A stretch of DNA of 64,000 nucleotides from Chloracidobacterium sp. (lineage in GTDB: Bacteria > Acidobacteriota > Blastocatellia > Pyrinomonadales > Pyrinomonadaceae): contig JADJJY010000003.1 of the NCBI GenBank assembly GCA_016706275.1, positions 434,001-498,000 of the forward strand. The letters are read 5' to 3'. The notes under the pieces were generated by a model. It did not search any database, was not told where the DNA came from, and saw only the letters and a program-made list of their open reading frames with translations. A program made the position numbers and the translations under genes. Below are positions 26,926 to 35,231 of the stretch, piece by piece (positions within the stretch are counted from its first letter, which is position 1; each line of letters opens with the position of its first letter).

Positions 26926-28434
26926 ATGATTTCTTTAATTATGAACATCCGCATCACATTATCTTTCGCCTTTGTTGTCATCATCATTTTGCTACTATCG
27001 GTTGCGGCCATCGGTCAAACAAAACCCATTGTCTTCGTAAATGCAACGATCATTGATGGCTCCGGCCGGGCCGCGTTTCGTGGAAATGTTCGTATCAAAA
27101 ACGGAAAAATAGAAAAGATCGGCACTTTCAAACTATCAAAAGAAGACGAGATGATCGACGCATCGGGACTCGTGCTCGCACCGGGTTTTATCGATATTCA
27201 CAATCATTCCGAATCGGGCCTAGTCAGTGAAGGGACCGCGGCAAATCAGGTATCACAAGGGCTAACTACCATTTTCGTCGGCCCTGACGGCGGCTCGCCT
27301 TTTCCGATCCCCGAATATCTGGCAAAACTCGATGGCAGGATCGCGGTCAATGTCGGAGCATTCATCGGCCACGCAACAGTCCGCGAACAGGTAATGAAAA
27401 ACGACTATCTGCGAAAGGCTACCGATGACGAGATACGTCAAATGGCCGAGCTTGTAAGACAGAGCATGGATGACGGGGCATTTGGCCTGTCGTCCGGCCT
27501 CGAATACGATGTCGGATTTTCGGCCACGACCGAGGAGCTGATCGCCCTCGCAAAAGCCGCCGCCAAACATCACGGCATCTACATGACCCACATGCGTGAC
27601 GAAGAAGAGGGCATGGTCGACGCTCTGCGCGAAGCGATCCGCATAGGCCGCGAGGCAAAGTTACCTGTGCAGATCTCACATATTAAAATGGGCAACCGCA
27701 ATGTCTGGGGCAAGTCTGCCGAGGCGATCGCTTTGATCGACGAGACGCGTCGGGCCGGTTTTGACATTACGGCAGACGCCTATCCATACACGGCGTGGGC
27801 GTCGACGATAACGATCCTCGTGCCGAGCCGCAAACACGAGGACCGCGCGGAGATCACCGACGGCCTGAGCGACGTGGGCGGAGCCGACAAGGTTCTCGTT
27901 ACAAGCTGCCCTGCCCATCGCGATTACGATGGCAAAACGCTCGAGCAAATTGCAAAGATCAACAATACAACGCCGGTGGATGTTTATATCCAGATCGTCA
28001 AGGACGGCGGCGCTAGCGTCGTGTGCAACTCGATGAACGAGGCGGACGTCAAGGCGTTTTACCAACAGCCGTGGGTCATGGCGTCGAGCGACGGCGGCAT
28101 TGGTAGCCGACATCCGCGCGGAACTGGTACGTTTACGCGTGTGCTTGGGCGTTTCGTTCGTGAAAATAAATGGTTCAGTCTTGAGGAAGCTGTGCGAAAG
28201 ATGTCCGCGATGCCGGCGGCGAGACTGCGGCTAAAAGATCGCGGCCTTATCAAAAACGGAATGCGGGCCGACCTCGTGCTATTTGACGCGGACAAGGTCA
28301 TTGACCGAGCGACATTTGCCGAGCCTCAAGTTTTCTCAGACGGCATCAAGACGGTCTTTGTGAATGGCGTACGCGTCTGGGACGGCGGCAAGATCACAAA
28401 TAACCTGCCGGGCATGATACTCCGCAGCAAGTAG
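26926..28434 (+). CDS. Secreted N-acyl-D-amino-acid deacylase-like amidohydrolase
   Basis: ATG 26926 has GAGG about 6 nt upstream and opens a signal peptide (residues 1-29, ending AAIGQ). Amidohydrolase features: VLAPGFIDIHNHSESGLV (metal HxH), the D-aminoacylase-type loop FGLSSGLEYDVGFSATTEELIALAKAAAKHHGIYMTHMRDE (cited in part), HIKMGNRNVWGKS, and ASSDGGIGSRHPRG, with a C-terminal composite beta sheet (GMRADLVLFDADKV). 502 residues. Predicted periplasmic hydrolase of N-acyl-D-amino acids or peptides. Convergent with rph, 2-nt gap. Confidence 0.88.
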   Translation: MISLIMNIRITLSFAFVVIIILLLSVAAIGQTKPIVFVNATIIDGSGRAAFRGNVRIKNGKIEKIGTFKLSKEDEMIDASGLVLAPGFIDIHNHSESGLVSEGTAANQVSQGLTTIFVGPDGGSPFPIPEYLAKLDGRIAVNVGAFIGHATVREQVMKNDYLRKATDDEIRQMAELVRQSMDDGAFGLSSGLEYDVGFSATTEELIALAKAAAKHHGIYMTHMRDEEEGMVDALREAIRIGREAKLPVQISHIKMGNRNVWGKSAEAIALIDETRRAGFDITADAYPYTAWASTITILVPSRKHEDRAEITDGLSDVGGADKVLVTSCPAHRDYDGKTLEQIAKINNTTPVDVYIQIVKDGGASVVCNSMNEADVKAFYQQPWVMASSDGGIGSRHPRGTGTFTRVLGRFVRENKWFSLEEAVRKMSAMPAARLRLKDRGLIKNGMRADLVLFDADKVIDRATFAEPQVFSDGIKTVFVNGVRVWDGGKITNNLPGMILRSK

Positions 28435-28436
28435 GT

Positions 28437-29159
28437 TTATCCGGCGAGAGCATTTCGCTGAATTTCAAATAGTCTATTAACGCCGATCTCGGCTAGCACA
28501 AGCATCTCGTCCATCTGCTCGCGGGTAAAAGGCTCGCGTTCCGCGGTGCCCTGTATCTCGATAAATTTACCGGCTCCGGTGCAGACGATGTTCATATCGA
28601 CATCGGCGGTCGAGTCCTCGGTATATGCAAGATCGAGTATTGTCGTGCCCTCAATAACGCCGACGCTGACGGCAGCGACCTCGCTGATGATCGGGTTGGT
28701 CTTGATAGTTCCCTGTTTTACGAGCTTGCGGCAAGCCAACGCAAGGGCAACATACGCACCCGTGATCGACGCACAACGTGTGCCGCCGTCTGCCTGGATA
28801 ACATCGCAATCGAGGTATATCTGACGTTCGCCAAGCAATTTGGTATCGACGACCGCCCGCAAACTGCGGCCGATAAGTCGCTGGATCTCCTGCGTCCGTC
28901 CCGACGGGCCGTTCTTTGTCTCACGCTGCGTACGCGTATTTGTCGCTCGCGGCAGCATTGCATACTCCGCCGTCACCCAGCCTAAGCCTTTATTCCGCAT
29001 AAACATCGGCACACGGTCTTCGACCGATGCGGTGCAGATGACCTTGGTCCCGCCGACCTCAATGAGCGCCGAGCCCTCAGCATACGGCGAGATATTCGGC
29101 GTGATCTTGGTATTGCGGATCTGGTCGTGGGTGCGGTTGTCTTGTCTTGTATAGCTCAT
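28437..29159 (-). CDS. rph: Ribonuclease PH
   Basis: Phosphorolytic 3'-to-5' exonuclease that trims tRNA 3' ends. The signatures GSALIEVGGTKVICTASVEDRVP, GWVTAEYAMLPRATNTR, RTQEIQRLIGRSLRAVVD and CDVIQADGGTRCASITGAYVAL are all present. 240 residues, full length. It follows murI on the same strand, separated by a long palindrome. Confidence 0.96.
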   Translation of the reverse strand: MSYTRQDNRTHDQIRNTKITPNISPYAEGSALIEVGGTKVICTASVEDRVPMFMRNKGLGWVTAEYAMLPRATNTRTQRETKNGPSGRTQEIQRLIGRSLRAVVDTKLLGERQIYLDCDVIQADGGTRCASITGAYVALALACRKLVKQGTIKTNPIISEVAAVSVGVIEGTTILDLAYTEDSTADVDMNIVCTGAGKFIEIQGTAEREPFTREQMDEMLVLAEIGVNRLFEIQRNALAG

Positions 29160-29168
29160 TTATTTTTT

Positions 29169-29239
29169 GCCCACGAAACACGCGAAAGGACGCGAAAATT
29201 ATCCAATTATTTTTCGCATGTTTCGCGTATTTCGCGGGC
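29169..29239. repeat. Long palindrome, CGCGAAA word family
   Basis: Two 31-nt arms (29169-29199 and 29209-29239) pair imperfectly around a 9-nt loop. Words CACGAAA, CACGCGAAA and GACGCGAAAA recur every 9-11 nt. It occupies the rph-murI spacer and its right end touches the murI stop codon. No T-run. Confidence 0.85.
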
Positions 29240-30108
29240 TAACTCTTACTTAATTCATCAACACCGTAAACTTCTATTGCCTCAAGTTTAGACGGCTTGG
29301 TTCCTAAAAATCTTTCCGCAACGCGGGCAAATCTGTCGGCGGCGTCGGTTACGTAAAAATGGTCGAGGTCGTCGCAAAGCTCGCGCGTTCCGCTGACTGC
29401 GTTAGGGTTTTCAAGGCCTTTTTCCTTTAACAGAGCCGCCACCTCATCCGCCGTCGCCTCGCCGGAATCGACAAGTTTAACATTTTCACCGACCGTCTGC
29501 TGTATCACTTCGCGAAGTATCGGATAATGCGTACAGCCCAGCACAAGCGCGTCCGGTGCAAAATCTTTCATCGCCGCAAGATATTTTTTGGCTATTGAAA
29601 ATGTCTCGGGTTCGCTGGTCCAGTTCTCCTCCGCGAGCGGCACAAACAACGGACATCCGGCCTGCATCACCTCTGCGGTATCGGACGCCCTGCGAATCGC
29701 TTCGTAATAGGCGTTACTCGCCACGGTCGCTTCGGTCGCAATGACACCGATCCTTGCATGCGGATTATCCTTAGTGATCTCAACCGCCTTTCGCCCGCCG
29801 GGGCCGATCACACCGACGACGTCAAGCCCGATCTTTTCGCGGATCTTTGGCAGAGCAAGTGCGGACGCTGTATTACATGCCACGACGAGCATCTTTATCC
29901 CACGCGAAGCGAGAAAAACAGAGTTCTCGATCGCATACCGCTCGACCGTAGCCATCGATTTGGTTCCATACGGCACGCGGGCCGTATCGCCAAGATAAAT
30001 AAAATGCTCATTCGGCAGACGGTCGTGCAAAGCGCGATAAACCGTCAGGCCGCCGACGCCCGAATCGAATATGCCGATCGGCATTTCGTTGATGGATCTA
30101 TTGCTCAT
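29239..30108 (-). CDS. murI: Glutamate racemase
   Basis: Makes D-glutamate for peptidoglycan. IGIFDSGVGGLTVYRAL, YLGDTARVPYGTKS, catalytic Cys in VVACNTASA and second Cys in LVLGCTHYPIL. About 289 residues. The start is ambiguous: ATG 30108 (MSNRSINEMPIGIF) lies inside a perfect hairpin (30103-30124), and ATG 30084 (MPIGIF) gives the usual family N-terminus. Neither has a strong Shine-Dalgarno. Confidence 0.95.
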   Translation of the reverse strand: MSNRSINEMPIGIFDSGVGGLTVYRALHDRLPNEHFIYLGDTARVPYGTKSMATVERYAIENSVFLASRGIKMLVVACNTASALALPKIREKIGLDVVGVIGPGGRKAVEITKDNPHARIGVIATEATVASNAYYEAIRRASDTAEVMQAGCPLFVPLAEENWTSEPETFSIAKKYLAAMKDFAPDALVLGCTHYPILREVIQQTVGENVKLVDSGEATADEVAALLKEKGLENPNAVSGTRELCDDLDHFYVTDAADRFARVAERFLGTKPSKLEAIEVYGVDELSKS

Positions 30109-30124
30109 TACCAAAGTAATGAGC
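30103..30124. promoter_or_regulatory. Hairpin over the murI start
   Basis: GCTCATTAC (30103-30111) and GTAATGAGC (30116-30124) are exact complements with a 4-nt loop. On the minus strand this places one possible murI ATG (30108) in a stem. It could limit initiation; no regulator is suggested by the sequence. Confidence 0.45.
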
Positions 30125-30178
30125 ATAACGCCGTAGCGTCACAAAATCCAAGATCTGAAATTTGATATTTGAAAAAGA

Positions 30179-30551
30179 TGGTGGAGGCGGCGGGAATCGA
30201 ACCCGCATCCAAAGGTTGCGACCAGTAAAATCTACACGTTTAGTCTATTCACTTAATTTTCGCCACCGTTGAGCAGATGAACAGACAAGACCTCATCGGC
30301 AGCTAACCCGGCTAACTTTAACTTCACGCCGCAGGTGGTGGCGTGATGCGAGCCCGAACTATTTTATGCCTTAGCCGGTCGCATCAGGCTGACTTCCGGT
30401 AAGACACTTCTGGTTTAGAGTGAACTAAGCAGCAAGAGCTAATTCTTGATTAGCATTTGTTTTTGTATAGTTTTGTTAACGAGCTCACCATACAAAAGCC
30501 CGACGTGCATTCAAAGATCTATACAAGCCCCTGTCGAAGCCTGTCGCCCCC
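30179..30551 (-). ncRNA. ssrA: Transfer-messenger RNA
   Basis: The one-piece tmRNA starts GGGGGCGACAGGCTTCGACA at 30551. It ends GGGTTCGATTCCCGCCGCC then TCCACCA at 30179, so the tRNA-like T arm and a 7-bp acceptor (GGGGGCG with CGCCTCC) are visible and CCA is encoded. The internal frame reads TKTNANQELALAA followed by TAG, a normal degradation tag ending in ALAA; the first tag codon is uncertain. 373 nt. It rescues stalled ribosomes with SmpB, whose gene is not in the window. It fills the murI-purF spacer. Confidence 0.95.
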
Positions 30552-30606
30552 ACACTGAGGAAGGTCAGTTTACAGTATTGAGATGAAAATAGGAAGGTTC
30601 GCGTTG

Positions 30607-31992
30607 TCAGGCAGCTTGGCCGTTGGCGATGAGCGTCGGGTATTTGCCGCTCCAACAGGCGTTGCAGGTTGATGCGGGGTCGAGGCCGATAGCTTCCAGC
30701 ATACCTTTGAGTGAGAGGTAGCCGAGGCTGTCGGCACCGATGTATTGGCGGACCTCTTCGACATTCATGTTGGCGGCGATGAGGTCTTTGCGGTCGGGCG
30801 TATCGACGCCGTAGTAGCACGAATGAGCGGTCGGCGGGCACGAGATGCGCATGTGGACCTCGGCGGCACCGGCCTCGCGGACCATCTCGACGATCTTTTT
30901 CGAGGTCGTGCCGCGAACGATCGAATCATCCACCAGCACGATGCGGTTGCCGTTTATCAGGTCTTTGATCGGATTGAGTTTGAGCCGCACGCCAAATGAG
31001 CGGATCGATTGAGACGGCTCGATAAACGTGCGGCCGACGTAATGATTGCGAATGATCGCCTGGCGAAAATTGATGCCCGACCAGCGTGCATAGCCGATCG
31101 CGGCGGCGACGCCGGAATCGGGAACCGGCACCACGAGATCTGCGTCAACGGGGTGTTCGGCGGCGAGCTGTTTGCCCATCTTGTGCCGCGATTCGTTGAC
31201 CGAGCGGCCAAAGATTATCGAGTCGGGACGCGAAAAATAAACGTGCTCAAATGTGCAAACCGCGTGAGCCTTGACCTCAAACGGCTTAGACGAATGCAGC
31301 CCATCGGCGTCGATGATGAGCATTTCGCCAGGCTCGACCTCGCGGACATATTCGGCATCGATCAGGTCAAACGCACACGTCTCGCTCGCGACGCACCAGG
31401 CTCCCTGAAACTTACCCAATACCAGCGGCCGGAAACCCCGCGGGTCGCGAACAGCGATCAATGCCGTTGGCGTTAAAAACAGCAGCGAAAACGCTCCTTC
31501 CGTCGTCGCTAGAACTTTCTTGATAGCATCAACAGCGTCCTTGGCGGGTGTGCGGGCGATGCCGTGGAGGATGGTTTCGGTATCGGATGTCGAGGAAAAG
31601 ATAGCCCCGTCACGCTCAAGCTCGCGGCGGCGGGCCTCGGCAAACGGCAGATTGCCGTTATGACAGACCGCGATCTTGCCGTGCTGGCAAGTCACCGAAA
31701 ACGGCTGGACCTCATCGAGCGTGTTCTTACCTGCGGTCGAATAACGCGTGTGGCCAATGGCAGAGGTGCCGGTCAGTTTCTTCAAAACGTCGGGATTTAG
31801 TACATCAGCGACAAGCCCAACCTCGCGATATTGCAGTAATTCGCCGCCCTCAGCCGTCACAATACCGCAAGCCTCTTGCCCGCGATGCTGCAACGCAAAC
31901 AACCCAAGCTGCGTCAGCGTCGAGGCCTCATCGTGGCCAAAGATGCCAAAAATACCGCATTCCTCGTGAAGTTTGTCGAGAGCCAGATCCAT
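30607..31992 (-). CDS. purF: Amidophosphoribosyltransferase
   Basis: First step of purine synthesis: PRPP plus glutamine to phosphoribosylamine. An 11-residue propeptide precedes the catalytic C12 (HEECGIFGIFG). The glutaminase domain has RYSTAG and CHNGNL, and the PRTase domain has RIVLVDDSIVRGTTSKKIVEMVR. The C-terminal Cys residues (MRISCPPT, CNACWSGKYP) fit the Fe-S-type PurF. 461 residues. The 3' end is 55 nt from ssrA. Confidence 0.96.
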   Translation of the reverse strand: MDLALDKLHEECGIFGIFGHDEASTLTQLGLFALQHRGQEACGIVTAEGGELLQYREVGLVADVLNPDVLKKLTGTSAIGHTRYSTAGKNTLDEVQPFSVTCQHGKIAVCHNGNLPFAEARRRELERDGAIFSSTSDTETILHGIARTPAKDAVDAIKKVLATTEGAFSLLFLTPTALIAVRDPRGFRPLVLGKFQGAWCVASETCAFDLIDAEYVREVEPGEMLIIDADGLHSSKPFEVKAHAVCTFEHVYFSRPDSIIFGRSVNESRHKMGKQLAAEHPVDADLVVPVPDSGVAAAIGYARWSGINFRQAIIRNHYVGRTFIEPSQSIRSFGVRLKLNPIKDLINGNRIVLVDDSIVRGTTSKKIVEMVREAGAAEVHMRISCPPTAHSCYYGVDTPDRKDLIAANMNVEEVRQYIGADSLGYLSLKGMLEAIGLDPASTCNACWSGKYPTLIANGQAA

Positions 31993-32022
31993 CAGTTTCT
32001 ATTTTGCCACAAAAAGAATTTA

Positions 32023-32091
32023 GCCACGAATGAACACGAATAACACGAATCAGAAGCGGATCTATTCGTGTTATTCGTGTTCATTCGTGGC
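32023..32091. repeat. Perfect 28-bp palindrome, CACGAAT word family
   Basis: Arms 32023-32050 and 32064-32091 are exact inverse copies around a 13-nt loop. The arm is GCCACGAATGAA, CACGAATAA, CACGAAT: three words at 9-10 nt spacing. It lies between the purF start and the fah stop. It is the best preserved of the word palindromes, which suggests recent origin or conversion. Confidence 0.9.
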
Positions 32092-32100
32092 AAAAAACTC

Positions 32101-33405
32101 TTATTCCGCCGGTAAGATTCTGCCGCGGCATTCGCCAAAGCCGATGCGGCGAAAGCCCTCGCGTTCGCAGTAGCCTTTCATGATTATTTCGTCGCCGTCC
32201 TCGAGAAAGCGGCGGGTTTCGCCGTTGGGTAGTTCGATGGGTTCGGTGCCTCGCCAGCTCAGCTCGAGCATCGAGCCGCGTTCGGACTTTTCTTTGCCGG
32301 AGATGGTGCCGGTGGCGATTAGGTCGCCGGTTTGGAGGTTGCAGCCGCCGGAGGCGTGGTGCGTGAGCATCTGGCCGATCGTCCAGTAGAGGTCTTTCAT
32401 ATTCGAGCGGCTTAGTAAAAAAGGTTCGATGTTTTCGCCGCGCATCTTCTCCGTCTGAATAAAGACCTCAAGATTGATGTCGATACCGCCGAATTTTTCG
32501 TTGTTGTCATCGGCGAGATAATCAAGCGGAGCGGGATCGCCTTCTTCGCGTTCGAACGCGGGCGTGCGGAACGGTGCGAGGGCCTCCATCGTGACGACAA
32601 AGGGCGAGATGGTCGTGGCGAAATTCTTTGCGAGAAACGGCCCGAGCGGCTGGTATTCCCACGCCTGTATGTCGCGGGCGGACCAGTCGTTGACGAGGCA
32701 CAGCCCGAAGATATGTTTCTCCGCCTCGCCGATCGGGATCGACGTGCCGAGTTCATTCCCCTGCCCGACAAAAAACCCGACCTCCATCTCGTAATCGAGA
32801 CTCTTGCACGGGATAAACACCGGCGGAGCTTCCTGATCGGTACGATTCTGCCCGTGCGGTCGCTTGATGTCCGTCCCCGAGATCACGATCGACGAAGCCC
32901 GCCCGTGATACCCGATCGGCACATATTTATAATTCGGCAAAAGCGGATTGTCCGGCCGAAACATCGACCCCACATTCGTCGCATGATAGATCGAGCAGTA
33001 GAAGTCGGTGTAGTTGCGGATTACGTCGAACAAAGGTGAAAACTTCACATCGGAAACTGGAACGATAAGTCCCGGCTTTTCCTCCGTAATCTTTGGTGCA
33101 TCAAGATTGTCCGCTCGAAGAAAGTCTACTAACTCCTTTCGAATTTCTGCCGTGGGTGCGAAGATATCCTTGTTGCCATCCCCCCAAAGGTCGGGAAACT
33201 TCGAGATTATTCCCATCTCCCGCGCAGGAAAAATATCTAGCACATAATCACCTATGACCACGCCTGTGGTCCAAGGTCCGTCAAATTTGGAGATATACCG
33301 ACAAAACGGCAAATTCTGTATCGGAAAATCCGTATTCGGATCGTTGGCGGATTCGACCCAGCTTTTGAGGTCCGGGTCGTGTGTTTCGTTGATTTCGTAG
33401 GTCAT
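32101..33405 (-). CDS. fahA: Fumarylacetoacetase
   Basis: Last step of tyrosine degradation: fumarylacetoacetate to fumarate and acetoacetate. The region DFYCSIYHATNVGSMFRP, YVPIGYHGRASS, LDYEMEVGFFVGQGNELG, NDWSARDIQAWEYQPLGPFLAKNF and GTISGKEKSERGSMLELSWRG is diagnostic (segments cited separately). 434 residues, full length. Upstream lies a 20-bp tandem repeat array and a gene of unknown function on the same strand. No other tyrosine-degradation gene is in view. Confidence 0.94.
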   Translation of the reverse strand: MTYEINETHDPDLKSWVESANDPNTDFPIQNLPFCRYISKFDGPWTTGVVIGDYVLDIFPAREMGIISKFPDLWGDGNKDIFAPTAEIRKELVDFLRADNLDAPKITEEKPGLIVPVSDVKFSPLFDVIRNYTDFYCSIYHATNVGSMFRPDNPLLPNYKYVPIGYHGRASSIVISGTDIKRPHGQNRTDQEAPPVFIPCKSLDYEMEVGFFVGQGNELGTSIPIGEAEKHIFGLCLVNDWSARDIQAWEYQPLGPFLAKNFATTISPFVVTMEALAPFRTPAFEREEGDPAPLDYLADDNNEKFGGIDINLEVFIQTEKMRGENIEPFLLSRSNMKDLYWTIGQMLTHHASGGCNLQTGDLIATGTISGKEKSERGSMLELSWRGTEPIELPNGETRRFLEDGDEIIMKGYCEREGFRRIGFGECRGRILPAE

Positions 33406-33420
33406 GGCGTTACTTTTGTC

Positions 33421-33580
33421 CGTTAACTGCAGTTTTCGTCTGTTATATGCAACTTTTCTCTGTTATATGCAACTTTTGCGTGTTATATACGATATTTCGC
33501 AGTTATATACAACTTTCGTGTGTAATTCGTGATTTTTCGCTGTTATCGGCGATATTTTCCTGTTATCCGTGATTCGTTCA
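33421..33580. repeat. Array of eight diverged 20-bp tandem repeats upstream of fahA
   Basis: Eight consecutive 20-nt units begin at 33421, 33441, 33461, 33481, 33501, 33521, 33541 and 33561. The consensus is TGTTATATRCRAYTTTTCGC; units 2 and 3 differ only at the end. There are no spacers between units. The array ends on the stop codon of the upstream gene and lies 15 nt before the fahA start. Each unit contains GTT-N6-AAC/GAT. Twenty bases are two helical turns, so repeated protein sites would face one side of the DNA. Confidence 0.85.
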
Positions 33581-34489
33581 CAATATTCCCAGTTTTTGCA
33601 GATCCGCCACCGGTTCGTCGAAAGAGCATGAGCCGAACGACTGGATGCCTTTTTCGCGGAGCGTCTCGATGTGGCGTAGGTTTAGCGTGTAGTCTTCGCG
33701 CCAGGTGGCGGCCTGGTCTGTAAACGCAAAGACCTCGTCAAATTCCTCTTCCATCACATCAGCGAGCAGGCTCTCGCGGTAGCCTTCGAGGGCGAAACCG
33801 GTCATGAGGAAAAGGTTTAGAAAGCCGTGCATCGTGCCGGTGACCGCGTTTTCTTCGTAGGTCAGCGGGCGAAAACAGCGGATCGGATGATGCAGCCCGG
33901 CGGTCGCTTTGAACGGCACGTTTGCCGCAAGGCACGTCCGCACAAACCGAATGATGTCCTGCGTCTTTGGAAAAGCGTCGGGCGTGATGCCGCCCGTGCG
34001 GATCTTTGCCCGCTGGCCCGTCGCCGCAAGCGTGGCGATCAGGTCGGGCAGCTTTTCATCGAGTGCAAGCTCAAAATACGCCGTCACATCATCCGGCACG
34101 GAGGCCGCTGCATTCTCAATAACGCCCGCCGAATCCGCCTTGATCTCAAGCGTATCGCAACGCACGCCCGGGCCGTTGGCGGCATTAAAATTCTTTATCT
34201 CGTTGATGGTGTTAACCACTTCGTCGCCGACCACGACGCTGACCCGCCAAGCATTACCCGCATCCCGCGAGACAAAATCACGTGCACATTCGTAAAACTC
34301 TTCGAGCCGAGCCGCCGTCACGACAAAGCGGCCAAGCATCCAGTTGTAGTTGCTCGTGCGATAGGTCGCGTAGTTTATCACCGCTTCAGGCATCGACAGC
34401 CCCGACGGCGGAAACAACCCCGCATAGTCCACCGCCCCATCGAGCAACGCCCGAACCGATCGCATTACATTAGTGGCGGCAGTGTCCAT
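33578..34489 (-). CDS. Conserved protein of unknown function upstream of fahA
   Basis: 303 residues, no signal peptide. Segments that look conserved: GAVDYAGLFPPSGLSMPEAV, AKIRTGGITPDAFPK, FKATAGLHHPIRCFRP, and GTMHGFLNLFL. The alternation of strands and helices with RTGG and KATAGLHHP near strand ends suggests a TIM-barrel-like fold. I do not recognise a named family. Its placement directly upstream of fahA, in the same direction, hints at aromatic-acid catabolism. Confidence 0.65.
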   Translation of the reverse strand: MDTAATNVMRSVRALLDGAVDYAGLFPPSGLSMPEAVINYATYRTSNYNWMLGRFVVTAARLEEFYECARDFVSRDAGNAWRVSVVVGDEVVNTINEIKNFNAANGPGVRCDTLEIKADSAGVIENAAASVPDDVTAYFELALDEKLPDLIATLAATGQRAKIRTGGITPDAFPKTQDIIRFVRTCLAANVPFKATAGLHHPIRCFRPLTYEENAVTGTMHGFLNLFLMTGFALEGYRESLLADVMEEEFDEVFAFTDQAATWREDYTLNLRHIETLREKGIQSFGSCSFDEPVADLQKLGIL

Positions 34490-34532
34490 GGGTAAAATCA
34501 GATGATAAAAGATTTTGACCCAAAGAAGAAAC

Positions 34533-34624
34533 TTAACCGCAGATGGACGCAGATGAACAGAGATAGAATCTAAAAATAAATAGCCTAAAATTATCTGCGT
34601 CTATCCGCGTTTATCTGCGGTTGA
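34533..34624. repeat. Long palindrome, CGCAGAT word family (copy 2)
   Basis: The left arm starts TTAACCGCAGAT (34533-34544) and the right arm ends ATCTGCGGTTGA (34613-34624). The inner words GGACGCAGAT, GAACAGAGAT and their inverses are spaced 9-10 nt. Same terminal dodecamer as 10139-10219 with one change. It lies in the divergent spacer upstream of ruvC. Confidence 0.85.
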
Positions 34625-34706
34625 TTTTCTTTTCTTTCCCACGCTTGCATTCGACCAATTTATTGGAGTATCTTTGCTTAAATTTAGGAAGTAGTTTGAA
34701 ACACAC

Positions 34707-35213
34707 ATGCGCGTTTTAGGGATCGATCCAGGCAGCGAAGCGCTCGGTTGGGGCGTGGTCGACGGGAGCGGCTCGAAATATGCGCTTGTGGATTTTGGCA
34801 CCGTTAAGTCGAATACCAAGCAGCCTTTTTCAAAGCGTCTGCTCAATATCTACGACGGCGTTGCCGAGGTGATGGCGACACATTCGCCGGACGTGCTGTC
34901 AGTAGAGGATACATTTTACGCGGTCAACGTCGGCGTTGCGCTGAAATTAGGGCAAGTTCGCGGACTGATGCTATTGCTCGCCGAGCAGCGCGGGCTTGGT
35001 ATCGCCGAATACGCTCCACGTTTGATAAAGCAGACTGTCGTAGGTTACGGAAACGCGGAAAAGCAGCAGGTCGGGCAGATGGTAAAGATACTGCTCGGGC
35101 TAAAAGAGGTGCCAAAGCCGCACGACGCTGCCGACGCACTGGCGATAGCGATCTGTCATTTTCACCACGCGGGTGTGCAGGAGCGAATAAACCAGGCCGC
35201 GAAGAAAAAATAA
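34707..35213 (+). CDS. ruvC: Holliday junction resolvase RuvC
   Basis: MRVLGIDPGSEALGWGVV (first Asp), SVEDTFYAVNVGVALKLGQVRG (Glu), VGYGNAEKQQVGQM and PHDAADALAIAICH (Asp pair) are the RuvC active-site blocks. 168 residues. Endonuclease acting with RuvAB, which are not in the window. A secreted-protein gene follows 18 nt later. Confidence 0.95.
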   Translation: MRVLGIDPGSEALGWGVVDGSGSKYALVDFGTVKSNTKQPFSKRLLNIYDGVAEVMATHSPDVLSVEDTFYAVNVGVALKLGQVRGLMLLLAEQRGLGIAEYAPRLIKQTVVGYGNAEKQQVGQMVKILLGLKEVPKPHDAADALAIAICHFHHAGVQERINQAAKKK

Positions 35214-35231
35214 TAAGTTAAGGGAGACTAT

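Noticed and set aside
33421..33580. CRISPR array
   Set aside because: The 20-bp units are contiguous with no spacers, and no cas gene is in the window.
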